Of a stretch of 50,456 bases of DNA, positions 16,823-25,279 are shown piece after piece. The notes beneath the pieces are model-generated. The model was not told the DNA's origin and did no database searches. It saw only the letters and a program-made list of their open reading frames with translations. The stretch is from Planctomycetota bacterium (GTDB lineage Bacteria > Planctomycetota > Planctomycetia > JALXBF01). Both the position numbers and the translations under genes were made by a program. Every line of letters begins with the position of its first letter. Position 1 is the stretch's first letter. The stretch covers positions 1 to 50,456 of the forward strand of contig JALSID010000213.1 in the NCBI GenBank assembly GCA_026981825.1, read 5' to 3'.

Positions 16823-19711
16823 GTGCTTCGATGTCCCGCCCGACTTTTCCTTCGCGGCCTGATCCTGGCAGTCGTCCTTGCAGGGGCCGGGCCAGATGGC
16901 GAAGCAGCGGCCCCCCTGCCACCGGACGAAGCGCTCCGTGCGTTCGAACTCGCCCGCGGGTTTCGTATCGAGCTTGTGGCCGCCGAGCCACTGGTGGTGG
17001 ATCCGGTGGCGATTGCGTGGGACGCCCGCGGGCGCATGCTCGTGGTGGAGATGCACGACTACCCTGTGAGTGCTCCCGGGGGGCGAATCGTTTACCTGCT
17101 CGACACCGACGGCGATGGCAAGCTGGACACTCGTCGAGTGTTCGCCGACGGACTGGCGTATCCATCCTCTGCGCTTCCCTGGCGAGACGGTATCCTGGTC
17201 ACCTCGGCCCCCCACGTTTGGTACCTGCGTGACCGGGACGGCGATTTGCAGGCAGACGAGCGCCGGGTGGTCGTGACGGGCTTCGGCGAAGGTAACCCCC
17301 AGCTTCGCGTGAACGGGCTGCGGTTCGGACCGGACAACTGGATCTGGCTCGCCAACGGCCGCAGCGGCGGCCAGGTTCGGTTTCCAGACCAGCCCGCCTC
17401 GCGCGCGGCCAAACTCGGCCGATTCGACCTGCGTCTCAACCTGGTCCGCGGGCAGATTGCGCCGGAAAACGGCCCTTCGCAGTTCGGTCAGACGTTCGAC
17501 TGGCAAGGAAACCGGTTTCTGAGCTACAACACGATCCATATCCGCCACGATGTGCTGGCCAAACGGTATCTGGACCGCAACCCCCTGCTGGCATCGTCTT
17601 CTGGCCTGGCGCACATCGCCGACCACGGTGATGCGGGCCGCGTCTACCCGCTGGCACCGCCTGGACCGCGGTTCAACCGTGAACCGCCTGGCTACTTCAA
17701 CGCCAGTTGCGGGATCGAAGCGGACCGAGGCTCGTTGTTCCAGCCCCCCTATTCGAGCAGCGTCTACGTGTGCGAGCCGCTGTTCAACCTGGTCCACCGT
17801 GACGAGCTTGTCCCTGCGTCCCCGACCTTCGTCGCTCGGCGAGGCGCAGGTGAGGAGACACGCGAGTTCCTGCGGAGCCGTGATCCCTGGTTTCGGCCCG
17901 TTAACCTGCGGTTCGGTCCGGATGGGGCGCTGTACGTCGTTGACTTCTATCGGGAATGGATCGAACATCCGCAGTTCGTGCCGCCGTCGGTGCGGGACAC
18001 GATTCCGTACCGGCGCGGTGACGACCGAGGCAGGATCTGGCGGATCGTCCCCGCCGATGCGGAGCTCCAGCAAGCGCCTGACCTCTCGACGGCTTCCACT
18101 GATGAACTTCTCCGCGAATTGTGCCACCGGTTTGGCTGGCGGCGCGAGACGGCCCGGCGCCTCCTTATCGAGCGGGGGACTGACGCGCTGTCGGAGGACG
18201 TGGTGGCCCGGCTGGAGCGACAGGCTGTCGGTGCTGCGTCCGTTTGGGGTCGTCTCGAGACCCTCCGGACGCTCGAAGGTTGTGGCGTTCTCCGCGAGGC
18301 TGTACTCCTGCGGGCTCTGCACGATCCTGCCGAACCGGTACGCCGCCAGGCTGTCCTGCTTTGCGAACCGTTGTTGAAAGAGTCCCGGGCCGTGCGACGT
18401 GCCCTGATCGAGCTGGCAGAGGATCCGTCCACGACCGTACGCTTCCAGCTTATTTGCACGCTGGGCTGGCTGCAGGGGGATGAGGTCGAACGCGCGCTGC
18501 TCCTCGCCGCCCGGCAGGAACTGAACAACCCGTGGGTCCGCAAGGCGTTGCTCAGTGCCTCATCCGGTCGAAGTGCACGTTTTCTGGGTGCGTTGATCGG
18601 CTCGCAGCCGCCGGCGCCGCGCAGGGACGCGGGCGAGCTCGAGCTTCTGGAGAAGTTGGCCATGGCCGGGGTCATGGAGGGGGCAACAGGTGGCGTAGTC
18701 GAAGCGATCCGGGCCGCTTTGAGGGACGGAAGGAACGAGGCCGCCATTGCGGCAACGGTCGGCATGGCCCGCAGTCTTCGTCGGGGGGACAAGAATCCCA
18801 ACGACGGTTTACAGGCAGCCTTGGGCAAAGGCACCCTCTCGGAGCTCCGCCGCGCCGCCCTGGGCATCGTTGTGACCGGCAGCAACGGAGTGGCCGCTGA
18901 GGCTGCCTACGCCGTGCGGCTGCTGGGAGAGATCGGAACACCAGAGGATCGGAAAGAGCTGGCGAGTCTGTTCGGGGCGAACACCCCCCTTGGAGTGCAA
19001 CGAGCCCTGGTGGAAGCGCTCGCGAATCATCCGAAGGAGCTGGCCCAGGCGATTGCGCGGTGGAACGAGCTATCGCCCGCGATCCGATCCCAGGTGTTGC
19101 TGCAGGGAATCCGGCACCCTGCTTTCGTCGAAGCCGTGCTCAAGGGAGTCGAGAGCGGCGAAGTCAGCGCGGCTGAGCTGCGAAGTGTGCTGCAACGCAT
19201 CGGACTCGAAGCCGTGCCCGCAGAATACCGTGCTCGGATCGAGCCCATCCTGCGGCCGCGTGGGGGGAAGCTTGCATTGCAGCGGTGGCTGGGTGCCCTC
19301 CGCGAACCCGGAGACCCTGAACGCGGCCGCGCGGTCTTCATGGAGCACTGCTCCGGATGCCACCGAGTGCGGGGGGCTGGTTCGTCGGTCGGGCCGGACC
19401 TTTCGGGGCTCGTGGCCTGGTCGCCGGAGCGAATCGCCCTCGAGGTACTGGATCCAGACCGTCAGATCATGCCTGGGTTCATGGGCTACGTGGTCCTGAC
19501 TCGGGACGGCCGCATTTACACAGGACTGGTCCGCTCGGAGACCGACCGTGGCATCGTCCTCCGTGCTCAGGGGGGCGAGGATGTCGTGCTCGACCGATCG
19601 GAGATCGAAGCATTTCGGTCGACCGGCCGATCGCTGATGCCGGAGAACTTCTCCGAACTGCTCACGCCGGCACAGCTCCGCGACCTGATCGCTTTTCTCC
19701 GGCAGCCGTGA
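16823..19711 (+). CDS. PVC-type heme-binding CxxCH protein with propeller and HEAT-like repeats
   Basis: A 962 aa exported protein. After a signal peptide (about 1-28) comes a membrane-bound-dehydrogenase-type beta-propeller (about 45-420; GLRFGPDNWIWLANGRSGG, NLRFGPDGALYVVDFYREWIEHPQF), then an alpha-helical HEAT-like repeat region (about 440-800), and a C-terminal cytochrome c domain with heme motif CSGCH at 843-847 and a distal Met region (MPGFMGYVVLTRDGRIYTG). This architecture is characteristic of Planctomycetes and Verrucomicrobia, where it is thought to oxidise sugars or other organics in the periplasm; no substrate is proven. The start is GTG with GAGGG 7 bases upstream. It follows the ceramidase-like gene closely. 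Confidence 0.92.
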   Translation: MLRCPARLFLRGLILAVVLAGAGPDGEAAAPLPPDEALRAFELARGFRIELVAAEPLVVDPVAIAWDARGRMLVVEMHDYPVSAPGGRIVYLLDTDGDGKLDTRRVFADGLAYPSSALPWRDGILVTSAPHVWYLRDRDGDLQADERRVVVTGFGEGNPQLRVNGLRFGPDNWIWLANGRSGGQVRFPDQPASRAAKLGRFDLRLNLVRGQIAPENGPSQFGQTFDWQGNRFLSYNTIHIRHDVLAKRYLDRNPLLASSSGLAHIADHGDAGRVYPLAPPGPRFNREPPGYFNASCGIEADRGSLFQPPYSSSVYVCEPLFNLVHRDELVPASPTFVARRGAGEETREFLRSRDPWFRPVNLRFGPDGALYVVDFYREWIEHPQFVPPSVRDTIPYRRGDDRGRIWRIVPADAELQQAPDLSTASTDELLRELCHRFGWRRETARRLLIERGTDALSEDVVARLERQAVGAASVWGRLETLRTLEGCGVLREAVLLRALHDPAEPVRRQAVLLCEPLLKESRAVRRALIELAEDPSTTVRFQLICTLGWLQGDEVERALLLAARQELNNPWVRKALLSASSGRSARFLGALIGSQPPAPRRDAGELELLEKLAMAGVMEGATGGVVEAIRAALRDGRNEAAIAATVGMARSLRRGDKNPNDGLQAALGKGTLSELRRAALGIVVTGSNGVAAEAAYAVRLLGEIGTPEDRKELASLFGANTPLGVQRALVEALANHPKELAQAIARWNELSPAIRSQVLLQGIRHPAFVEAVLKGVESGEVSAAELRSVLQRIGLEAVPAEYRARIEPILRPRGGKLALQRWLGALREPGDPERGRAVFMEHCSGCHRVRGAGSSVGPDLSGLVAWSPERIALEVLDPDRQIMPGFMGYVVLTRDGRIYTGLVRSETDRGIVLRAQGGEDVVLDRSEIEAFRSTGRSLMPENFSELLTPAQLRDLIAFLRQP

Positions 19712-20074
19712 AGAAGGTAGCGCAGGGCATTGGGCCGGTGGGGAGCTCACGGCGAAGGCTGGGTTGATCAGACCGATCCGACCGATCGGACGGATCGGAC
19801 CGATCGGAGACTTCGCGGGAGCCTCGAACGAGGACGCGACCTTTAGCTGCCGCAAGGAAGACCTTCGCTCGTCGCGTAGCAGCGTTCCGGCGCTCTACCT
19901 GGGGAACCCGGCCCCGTTTTCGACAGGCGTTGCTATGCGCGACGCAGCGGCGGAGCTCGGCTGCTCGGCGGGCGGTTCCAGTTGCTTCAGCGGGTGGTTT
20001 CGGATCGCAGGCGTGCAGGAGGTGGTGCGCTCGCCGCCGCAACGGCGGTCCGCCGTCCTTCCCGCACCTTGCTT
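19712..20074. other. Convergent intergenic region
   Basis: About 360 bases between two genes that end facing each other. It holds the 9 bp tandem/palindromic repeat at 19773-19807, which could stop transcription from both sides. No gene or RNA was recognised in the remainder. Confidence 0.6.
19773..19807. repeat. 9 bp tandem palindromic repeat, possible bidirectional terminator
   Basis: Four copies of a 9-base unit of form C[CG]GATC[CG]GA start at 19773, 19782, 19791 and 19800. The CCGATCCG and CGGATCGG arms at 19773-19780 and 19791-19798 pair perfectly around a self-complementary CCGATCGG. It lies between convergent genes, where a stem-loop on either strand could end transcription, but there is no U-tract, so the terminator role is inference. 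Confidence 0.6.
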
Positions 20075-21946
20075 CTATTCCAGCACGAAGGTGAAGTCCG
20101 GACCGCCCGCAATCGGGTATGCCTTGATGACACGGTCGGCGTACTGGTTGGGGTCGCTGGCCGTCTCGAACAAGAATCGCGCCAGGGGGTCGAAAATGCG
20201 CTTGACCATTTCGTTCAGCACGGCGCGTCCCCCCATAGAGCGGTCCACCCGCTCGACAAGGGCACGGAGCGCTTTCTCCTCGTCCGCGAAGACAAAGTCC
20301 CGGATCCGGTACTTCTCGCGGAGACGTTCGCGGAGCGGTTCGAGTTTAGCCCGGGCGATCTGGACCAGGAAATCGGAGCCCGTGATGAAGTTGAAGGGCA
20401 CGATGTTGTCGCCGATGCGGTTCAACAGTTCCGGTCTCCCGGCAACGTCCACGAAGTGCCGTCGCACCTTCTGGATGAACTGTTGGCGGACCTCGTCGGG
20501 GCTGAGCGACGGGTCCACCTCGGCGGCACCGATGTTCGAGGTGAAGATGATCACCGTCTCGGAAAAGTGCACGGTAACACCGCGGCCGTCCGTCAACCGA
20601 CCGTCTTCCAGGATCTGGAGGAACTTGTCCAGGATGCGGACGTGGGCCTTTTCGATCTCGTCGAAGAGCAGCACAGAGAACGGCCGCTCGCGGACGGCAT
20701 TTGTAAGCTGGCCCCCCTCTTCGTAACCCACGTAGCCAGGGGGGGCACCGATGAGCCGCTGGTCGCTGTGCTCGTGGTTGTACTCCGACATGTCGAACCG
20801 GATGCAGGCGTCCTCGTCGCCGAAAAGGAACTCGGCCAGGCTCTTCGCAAGCTCGGTCTTGCCGACACCCGTGGGGCCGACGAAGAAGAGCACCCCTTTT
20901 GGCGTCTTCTGTTTCTTGGAGTGTTGCAGGCCGGAGAGCCCGGTGTAGGCGCGGATGATTACGTCCGCCACCTTGCGTACCGCTTCGTCCTGGCCCTTGA
21001 CTCGACGTTTGAGCGCCTCCTCAATGCCCTGCAGCTTCTCGCGGCTCAGCTCTTCCCATGGGCTGGTTCGTTCGCCGTACTTGTACAGGTTCACCAGTTG
21101 TTCGGGCGTCATCGGCATCTCGCCGCACTGGCGGGAGAGCTTGATGAGCTGGGCGAGGTCCATCAACGTCAGGCCGTCCAGGCTGTCCACGAAATCCTCG
21201 AAATCGACGGTGCCCGGCCTTAAGGGGGTCCTGAATCGGAACCGGTCGATATGCCGACTGACAAAGTTCGCGCGCTCCACCCGTCCCGGCTGAGGGATCT
21301 GAATCTGCTGCACGGCCGGGTTTCCCTGGTAGAGGCTGGGAGGAATTCCGCCCAGTGAGCGGCACAGAAAGACGACCAAGTTAGACGGCCTCCCCAAGCT
21401 AACGGGGTCACTCAGATCGAGCGGAGCCTGCACGATCGCCCGGGTGAGAATGAGCAATCGCCGGCGTTCCTCTTCGGTGAGCGCGTTCGCGTTTCCGAAC
21501 AGGTAATCGGACAGGTCGATGACAAACGCCGCGGTGCTGCGGTCCGGGTTCACCAGGTGCGCGTGCACAATCGCCAGGAAGTCCTCCATGCTAACGGGTG
21601 CCGTCCCGGTGGAGGGGGGAGTCGGTGAGCGGCTGGGGATGCCCATGTCATACGCTTCCCCCTGCTGGGTAGCGCTCTGACCCTGGGCCTGGACCGCGCG
21701 CCGCATCAGCTCCTGGCGAACCTCGTCCGAAACGTTGGTGATACCCCCATACGGATCCCACACAACAACGCGGTCGAATCCTTTGCGGGCGAGCCGCTGC
21801 AGGATAACCTCGCGTACCGGGCGGTAATCGCCGGTATCCTCGCTGTAGCAGAGATCGCACGTGTCGCCGTGGATGATCAGGCAACGTCGAATGCCGGCCT
21901 CGCGATCGAGATTGGCGATCCACGGGTTCTCGCGTTTATCGACCAT
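20075..21946 (-). CDS. ClpB-like AAA+ ATPase with degenerate first ATPase domain
   Basis: A 623 aa protein. The C-terminal half (about 310-623) is a Clp/Hsp100-type AAA_2 module: Walker A GPTGVGKTELA (about 355), the pore-loop region GAPPGYVGYEEGG, Walker B VLLFDEIEKAH (about 425), sensor 1 IIFTSNIG and GRPELLNRIGDNIVPF. The N-terminal half looks like a decayed AAA domain: a Walker-B-like FVIDLSDYLF and a sensor-like NLVVFLC, but no GxxxxGKT. Such proteins unfold or remodel proteins; the target is unknown. There is no Clp N-domain and no ClpP-binding loop was recognised. The ATG from 21946 has a G-rich Shine-Dalgarno 8 bases upstream and overlaps the end of the coiled-coil gene, implying translational coupling. 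It is the last gene of the cluster. Confidence 0.85.
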   Translation of the reverse strand: MVDKRENPWIANLDREAGIRRCLIIHGDTCDLCYSEDTGDYRPVREVILQRLARKGFDRVVVWDPYGGITNVSDEVRQELMRRAVQAQGQSATQQGEAYDMGIPSRSPTPPSTGTAPVSMEDFLAIVHAHLVNPDRSTAAFVIDLSDYLFGNANALTEEERRRLLILTRAIVQAPLDLSDPVSLGRPSNLVVFLCRSLGGIPPSLYQGNPAVQQIQIPQPGRVERANFVSRHIDRFRFRTPLRPGTVDFEDFVDSLDGLTLMDLAQLIKLSRQCGEMPMTPEQLVNLYKYGERTSPWEELSREKLQGIEEALKRRVKGQDEAVRKVADVIIRAYTGLSGLQHSKKQKTPKGVLFFVGPTGVGKTELAKSLAEFLFGDEDACIRFDMSEYNHEHSDQRLIGAPPGYVGYEEGGQLTNAVRERPFSVLLFDEIEKAHVRILDKFLQILEDGRLTDGRGVTVHFSETVIIFTSNIGAAEVDPSLSPDEVRQQFIQKVRRHFVDVAGRPELLNRIGDNIVPFNFITGSDFLVQIARAKLEPLRERLREKYRIRDFVFADEEKALRALVERVDRSMGGRAVLNEMVKRIFDPLARFLFETASDPNQYADRVIKAYPIAGGPDFTFVLE

Positions 21947-23054
21947 GAGCGCCACCCCCTACACTATCCTGGCCGCGCCGAGCCGTCCGCGAAATCCGGT
22001 CGGGATTCTGCCAGAGCACGCGATGCTTGGAAAGCTTAACCCCGTACACGGATTGCAGCAGGTTCATCACTTGATCGATATCCCCCTTGCAAGACATTCC
22101 CTCGTAGTTATCGAACTTGTAGCCGAGCTGGCCGGAGGCCGTTACCTTGAGCTCCGCGCACTGGCCGGCCGGACGGCGTGCCCGCACCACAACCACGTCT
22201 TCCCCCTCCTCCTGGATGCGCACGGGCTGTTCCACCACGAAACCGAGACCGGTCAGGGCCTGGTAAAGGGCCTGCACGACCTGACGACGGTCTTCCTCAC
22301 TGGGGGCCGCAGTCAATCGCTCGGCCGTTTCCCGGATGGCATCACGTTGTTGTGTCTTCTGTTCCCCCTCTTCACGGGCGAGACGGACGATCGCCGCCGA
22401 AAACTCGCGAAGGGCATCGAGCTGGTTTTCGGTTAGCTGCTCCCCCTCCTCTTCTTGGATCGCAGCCCCCACAGCTTCGGCGACCGTCTCGGTGACCTCT
22501 TCCGTGATGGCCGCCTCCTGTTCCGCTCGCCACTCGGCGGCCCGTGCCTGTGCACGCGCTCGGATCTCTGCGATTCTTTGGCGAACACGAGCAATGGTGT
22601 CCTCGACCGCTTCCTCGGAAGCGACCAGCGCCTCCTTTTCGCCGATGAGCCGCCGCATCTCTTCGTAAGCGAAGTCGCGTTCGACGGGATCGACAAGATC
22701 GGCCAGAGTCTCCTCGAAGAGCTGATCCAGTGCCGACCGTTTCGCTCGTCTCCGCCGTTCTTCTTCAGCGGCTTTCCGCGCGACCCGCACGAACATGGAC
22801 ACGTCTCCGCCGAGCTCAAACGCTTCGTCCCGGGCCGCCAGGGGATCGCTGTCCAGAAGCTCCCGTATTCGGGCGATCTCGGCGGACAGGGCGGCGTAGG
22901 TGGCTGCTACCCACGCAGCAATGCCTTCGGCCTCTAATTCCTGAAGCGTCCGCTCATACCGGGAGAGCAACCGTTGAGCAGCACGCCTCGCGCGCCTTTC
23001 CCGCCTGCGTCGCTGCGCTTCGGTTTCGTATACGTAATCCCCCCATTCGCTCAT
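21936..23054 (-). CDS. Coiled-coil protein, unknown function
   Basis: A 372 aa protein I do not recognise as a named family. Residues ~8-260 are almost entirely charged helix (runs of Arg/Glu/Ala such as AQRRRRERRARRAAQRLL and EEERRRRAK), consistent with long coiled coils. The last ~100 residues form a compact mixed domain (TGLGFVVEQPVRIQ, CAELKVTASGQLGYKFDNYEG, HRVLWQNPDR), which may be the functional or docking part. The start at 23054 is set by GGGAG 8 bases upstream of ATG, although the frame is open further. It overlaps the AAA+ gene by 11 bases, suggesting the two products work together, for example as adaptor and unfoldase; that is inference. Confidence 0.8.
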   Translation of the reverse strand: MSEWGDYVYETEAQRRRRERRARRAAQRLLSRYERTLQELEAEGIAAWVAATYAALSAEIARIRELLDSDPLAARDEAFELGGDVSMFVRVARKAAEEERRRRAKRSALDQLFEETLADLVDPVERDFAYEEMRRLIGEKEALVASEEAVEDTIARVRQRIAEIRARAQARAAEWRAEQEAAITEEVTETVAEAVGAAIQEEEGEQLTENQLDALREFSAAIVRLAREEGEQKTQQRDAIRETAERLTAAPSEEDRRQVVQALYQALTGLGFVVEQPVRIQEEGEDVVVVRARRPAGQCAELKVTASGQLGYKFDNYEGMSCKGDIDQVMNLLQSVYGVKLSKHRVLWQNPDRISRTARRGQDSVGGGAHGR

Positions 23055-23281
23055 GTCGTTGCTCCCGTTCCGTAACTCGTTCACAACAATCGGACGTACC
23101 CGACCTGCGTCCTCCCAAAGGCTTACGCATTCGCAGCCGAAATCTGACCGCGGCACAGCCCGCCCGAGCACCGTCGCCGCCATTCGGCAGCCCTCGCCCG
23201 CCCACGCCACCAGCGGCTCGCTCCCGAGCGTTCGCCGATCCCGGCCGGCCCCCCGTGGGTTAGTTGCCGTCCCTACGTTCC

Positions 23282-25252
23282 CTACAGAGCGGCTGCGATG
23301 CTGGTCAGGTTCCGCACAACCGTCTCTACCGGTGTACCCACAACCGCGTCGGCGAGCTCTGGATAGTCCGTTGTCAAGCTCCGCCAGTGATCGAGCGCCC
23401 GCCGGACCGTCTCCGCCAGCTCCGGATCACGATGCCGCACGCGTTTGAAAAGCTCCGCTTCCGCAATCGGCTGATCCAACCGCAAGCCGCCCAGGGAGGT
23501 CCCCACTCGGTTCGCCAGCCTGCGCCAGACAAGCAGACGCTTTTCTAAGGGGGAGTCGGGGTCAAGCCGGGCCGGCGGATCCCGAACGAGCTCGTGACAA
23601 ATCTCACGCAGCACCCCGAGCGGGTAAAAGTTACCCGCAGAATCGGGTGTCCAGCGGGGATCCAGCTCTCGTATGAGCTTTCGAACCACTGCCAGCTCCT
23701 CCAGGGACTCAATCGAAGCGCGCTCGTTCAGCAATTCGATCATTCGTCTCACCACGTCCCCGGCTCGCGTTTGGAGCGCCTTGGTCGTGTCGACAACGGC
23801 GCTGAGGGCCGTGCGGTCCAATTTCCCCTGGTGCGAGCGGACGAGCTCCACGAGCACGTCGCTCACCTGGGCGAGGTGCTTCTGGGCGCCGATCCGCTCA
23901 AGCTCCTCAACAAGGCGGCGAAGCAGGGTCAGCCGATCTGCCAACCGCGGTCTGCGCTCGCTCACCTCGCGAACACAGCTCCAGAACTCAGCGGGTGAGA
24001 GCCACAAAGCGGCTACACCACGGCCTTGGACTGCCCCCGCGATCAGTTCCACCGCGATTCTGCGCATCAGGTTCGCCACCTCAGCCCGGGTCTCGTCGCG
24101 TCGGTCCCATGCAGCGAGCGGAATCGTTTCCACCCCCGCACCCAGACGTACGGTGGCGTTCAGAATGTACACAACTCCATCGCGCGTTGCGGCGGTCCAC
24201 CCTTCTGTTCCACGGCCATCGCGAACGCGGACGATCCACTTCGACGAACCCTGCGGTCCGGGCCGCCGCTCGGCGCACGGGATCGCGGCGCCGGAACCGG
24301 CCTCAATCAGCACGCGCCACCGCCGGCTGTTCGCCTGCAGCAACGCACCAAGCTCGGTCGAAAAGACCACCACCCACTTCTGTTCCAGAAGATTCCGGCA
24401 AGCGTCCTCCCAGAATTGCCAGCTCAGGCCCTCGTACCGCCGCCATTCCGCCCGCAGGTCCACCGGGAGCATGCACGTTCCAGGGGGGGCAGGAACCTGA
24501 CCACCTTGCGCGAGTTTGTCCAGGATGAAGTCGCGGACCTTCCGCGGCGAAAGGGACTTTACGTAACGGGTCCGTTCCGGATCGTCAAATTGGACCAGCA
24601 ATTCCCCCTCGTGCACGTACACGTTCGCCCGCTCACGTACCCAGCACCGATGCGGCTTCTCCGCAGCAATTCCAGTTATTTGCGCCCCTTGGGGCAACCA
24701 TTCCGGTCCATTCTGCTGAATCCACTGACGATACAAAGTGTCCGGGAACGCGGTCTCGGCGTTGTCGAGTGTGATGGCAGCCGGCTCTTTCTCATCCCTG
24801 GCGTAGCACCGGCGTAGAAGTTTCCTCTTGATCGGGTCGAAGTAGCACTCGTCCCGATGTTCGAGTTCGCGGGAAGGTAATTCGCCGCATTCGAACAGCT
24901 CCCGGCCCCGGTCGGTGAACCGTATTTCGCCAAGCCGCATCTGCTCGAGGCTGTCGAATGAGCCCGCTACTCGGATCAGGCCCATGTCGAACAGATGACG
25001 CACAACGGGCAGGAAAACCTCGTCAGCATCTGGGATACCGAGCAGCTCGCTCACGACCCTTCCAAGGCGCAGCCCCGCCACCTGCTGGTCACGCTCCGCC
25101 ATCTGGACCATGCGCAGGACGGCCTCCTCAAAGACCGTGGGAAGACGGGGGATGGCGTACTGAACCAGCACTTCATAGCGGACCACCGGAAAGGAAACCA
25201 CCAGGGTCTTCAACGGCTGCGGTTTCGTTTGTACACGAGCGGTTGCCACCAT
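23282..25252 (-). CDS. Unknown 656 aa protein with winged-helix-like N-terminus
   Basis: Not recognised. Residues ~35-135 resemble a winged helix (LRLGRVVSELLGIPDADEVFLPVVRHLFDMGLIRV, then FTDRGRELFECGELP). A middle region of beta and mixed character (about 190-400: GEWLPQ-type turns, WVVVFSTELGALL, WIVRVRDGRGTEGW, GVVYILNATVRLG) follows, and the last ~250 residues are helical (RLADRLTLLRRLVEELERIG, ALQTRAGDVVRRMIELLNERASIESLEELAVVRKLI). No catalytic motif was found. It lies 27 bases after the helicase stop and before the coiled-coil gene, so it is likely made with them. GGGGA five bases before the ATG supports the start. Confidence 0.8.
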   Translation of the reverse strand: MVATARVQTKPQPLKTLVVSFPVVRYEVLVQYAIPRLPTVFEEAVLRMVQMAERDQQVAGLRLGRVVSELLGIPDADEVFLPVVRHLFDMGLIRVAGSFDSLEQMRLGEIRFTDRGRELFECGELPSRELEHRDECYFDPIKRKLLRRCYARDEKEPAAITLDNAETAFPDTLYRQWIQQNGPEWLPQGAQITGIAAEKPHRCWVRERANVYVHEGELLVQFDDPERTRYVKSLSPRKVRDFILDKLAQGGQVPAPPGTCMLPVDLRAEWRRYEGLSWQFWEDACRNLLEQKWVVVFSTELGALLQANSRRWRVLIEAGSGAAIPCAERRPGPQGSSKWIVRVRDGRGTEGWTAATRDGVVYILNATVRLGAGVETIPLAAWDRRDETRAEVANLMRRIAVELIAGAVQGRGVAALWLSPAEFWSCVREVSERRPRLADRLTLLRRLVEELERIGAQKHLAQVSDVLVELVRSHQGKLDRTALSAVVDTTKALQTRAGDVVRRMIELLNERASIESLEELAVVRKLIRELDPRWTPDSAGNFYPLGVLREICHELVRDPPARLDPDSPLEKRLLVWRRLANRVGTSLGGLRLDQPIAEAELFKRVRHRDPELAETVRRALDHWRSLTTDYPELADAVVGTPVETVVRNLTSIAAAL

Positions 25253-25279
25253 GTCGTCCCCGAACGTTTGTACGCGCTG

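Noticed and set aside
15596..18322. Long open frame (908 codons) on the minus strand
   Set aside because: It lies antisense to the ceramidase-like gene and the PVC-type cytochrome, both with clear domains and signal peptides. Its product has no domain and mirrors G+C-rich codon bias.
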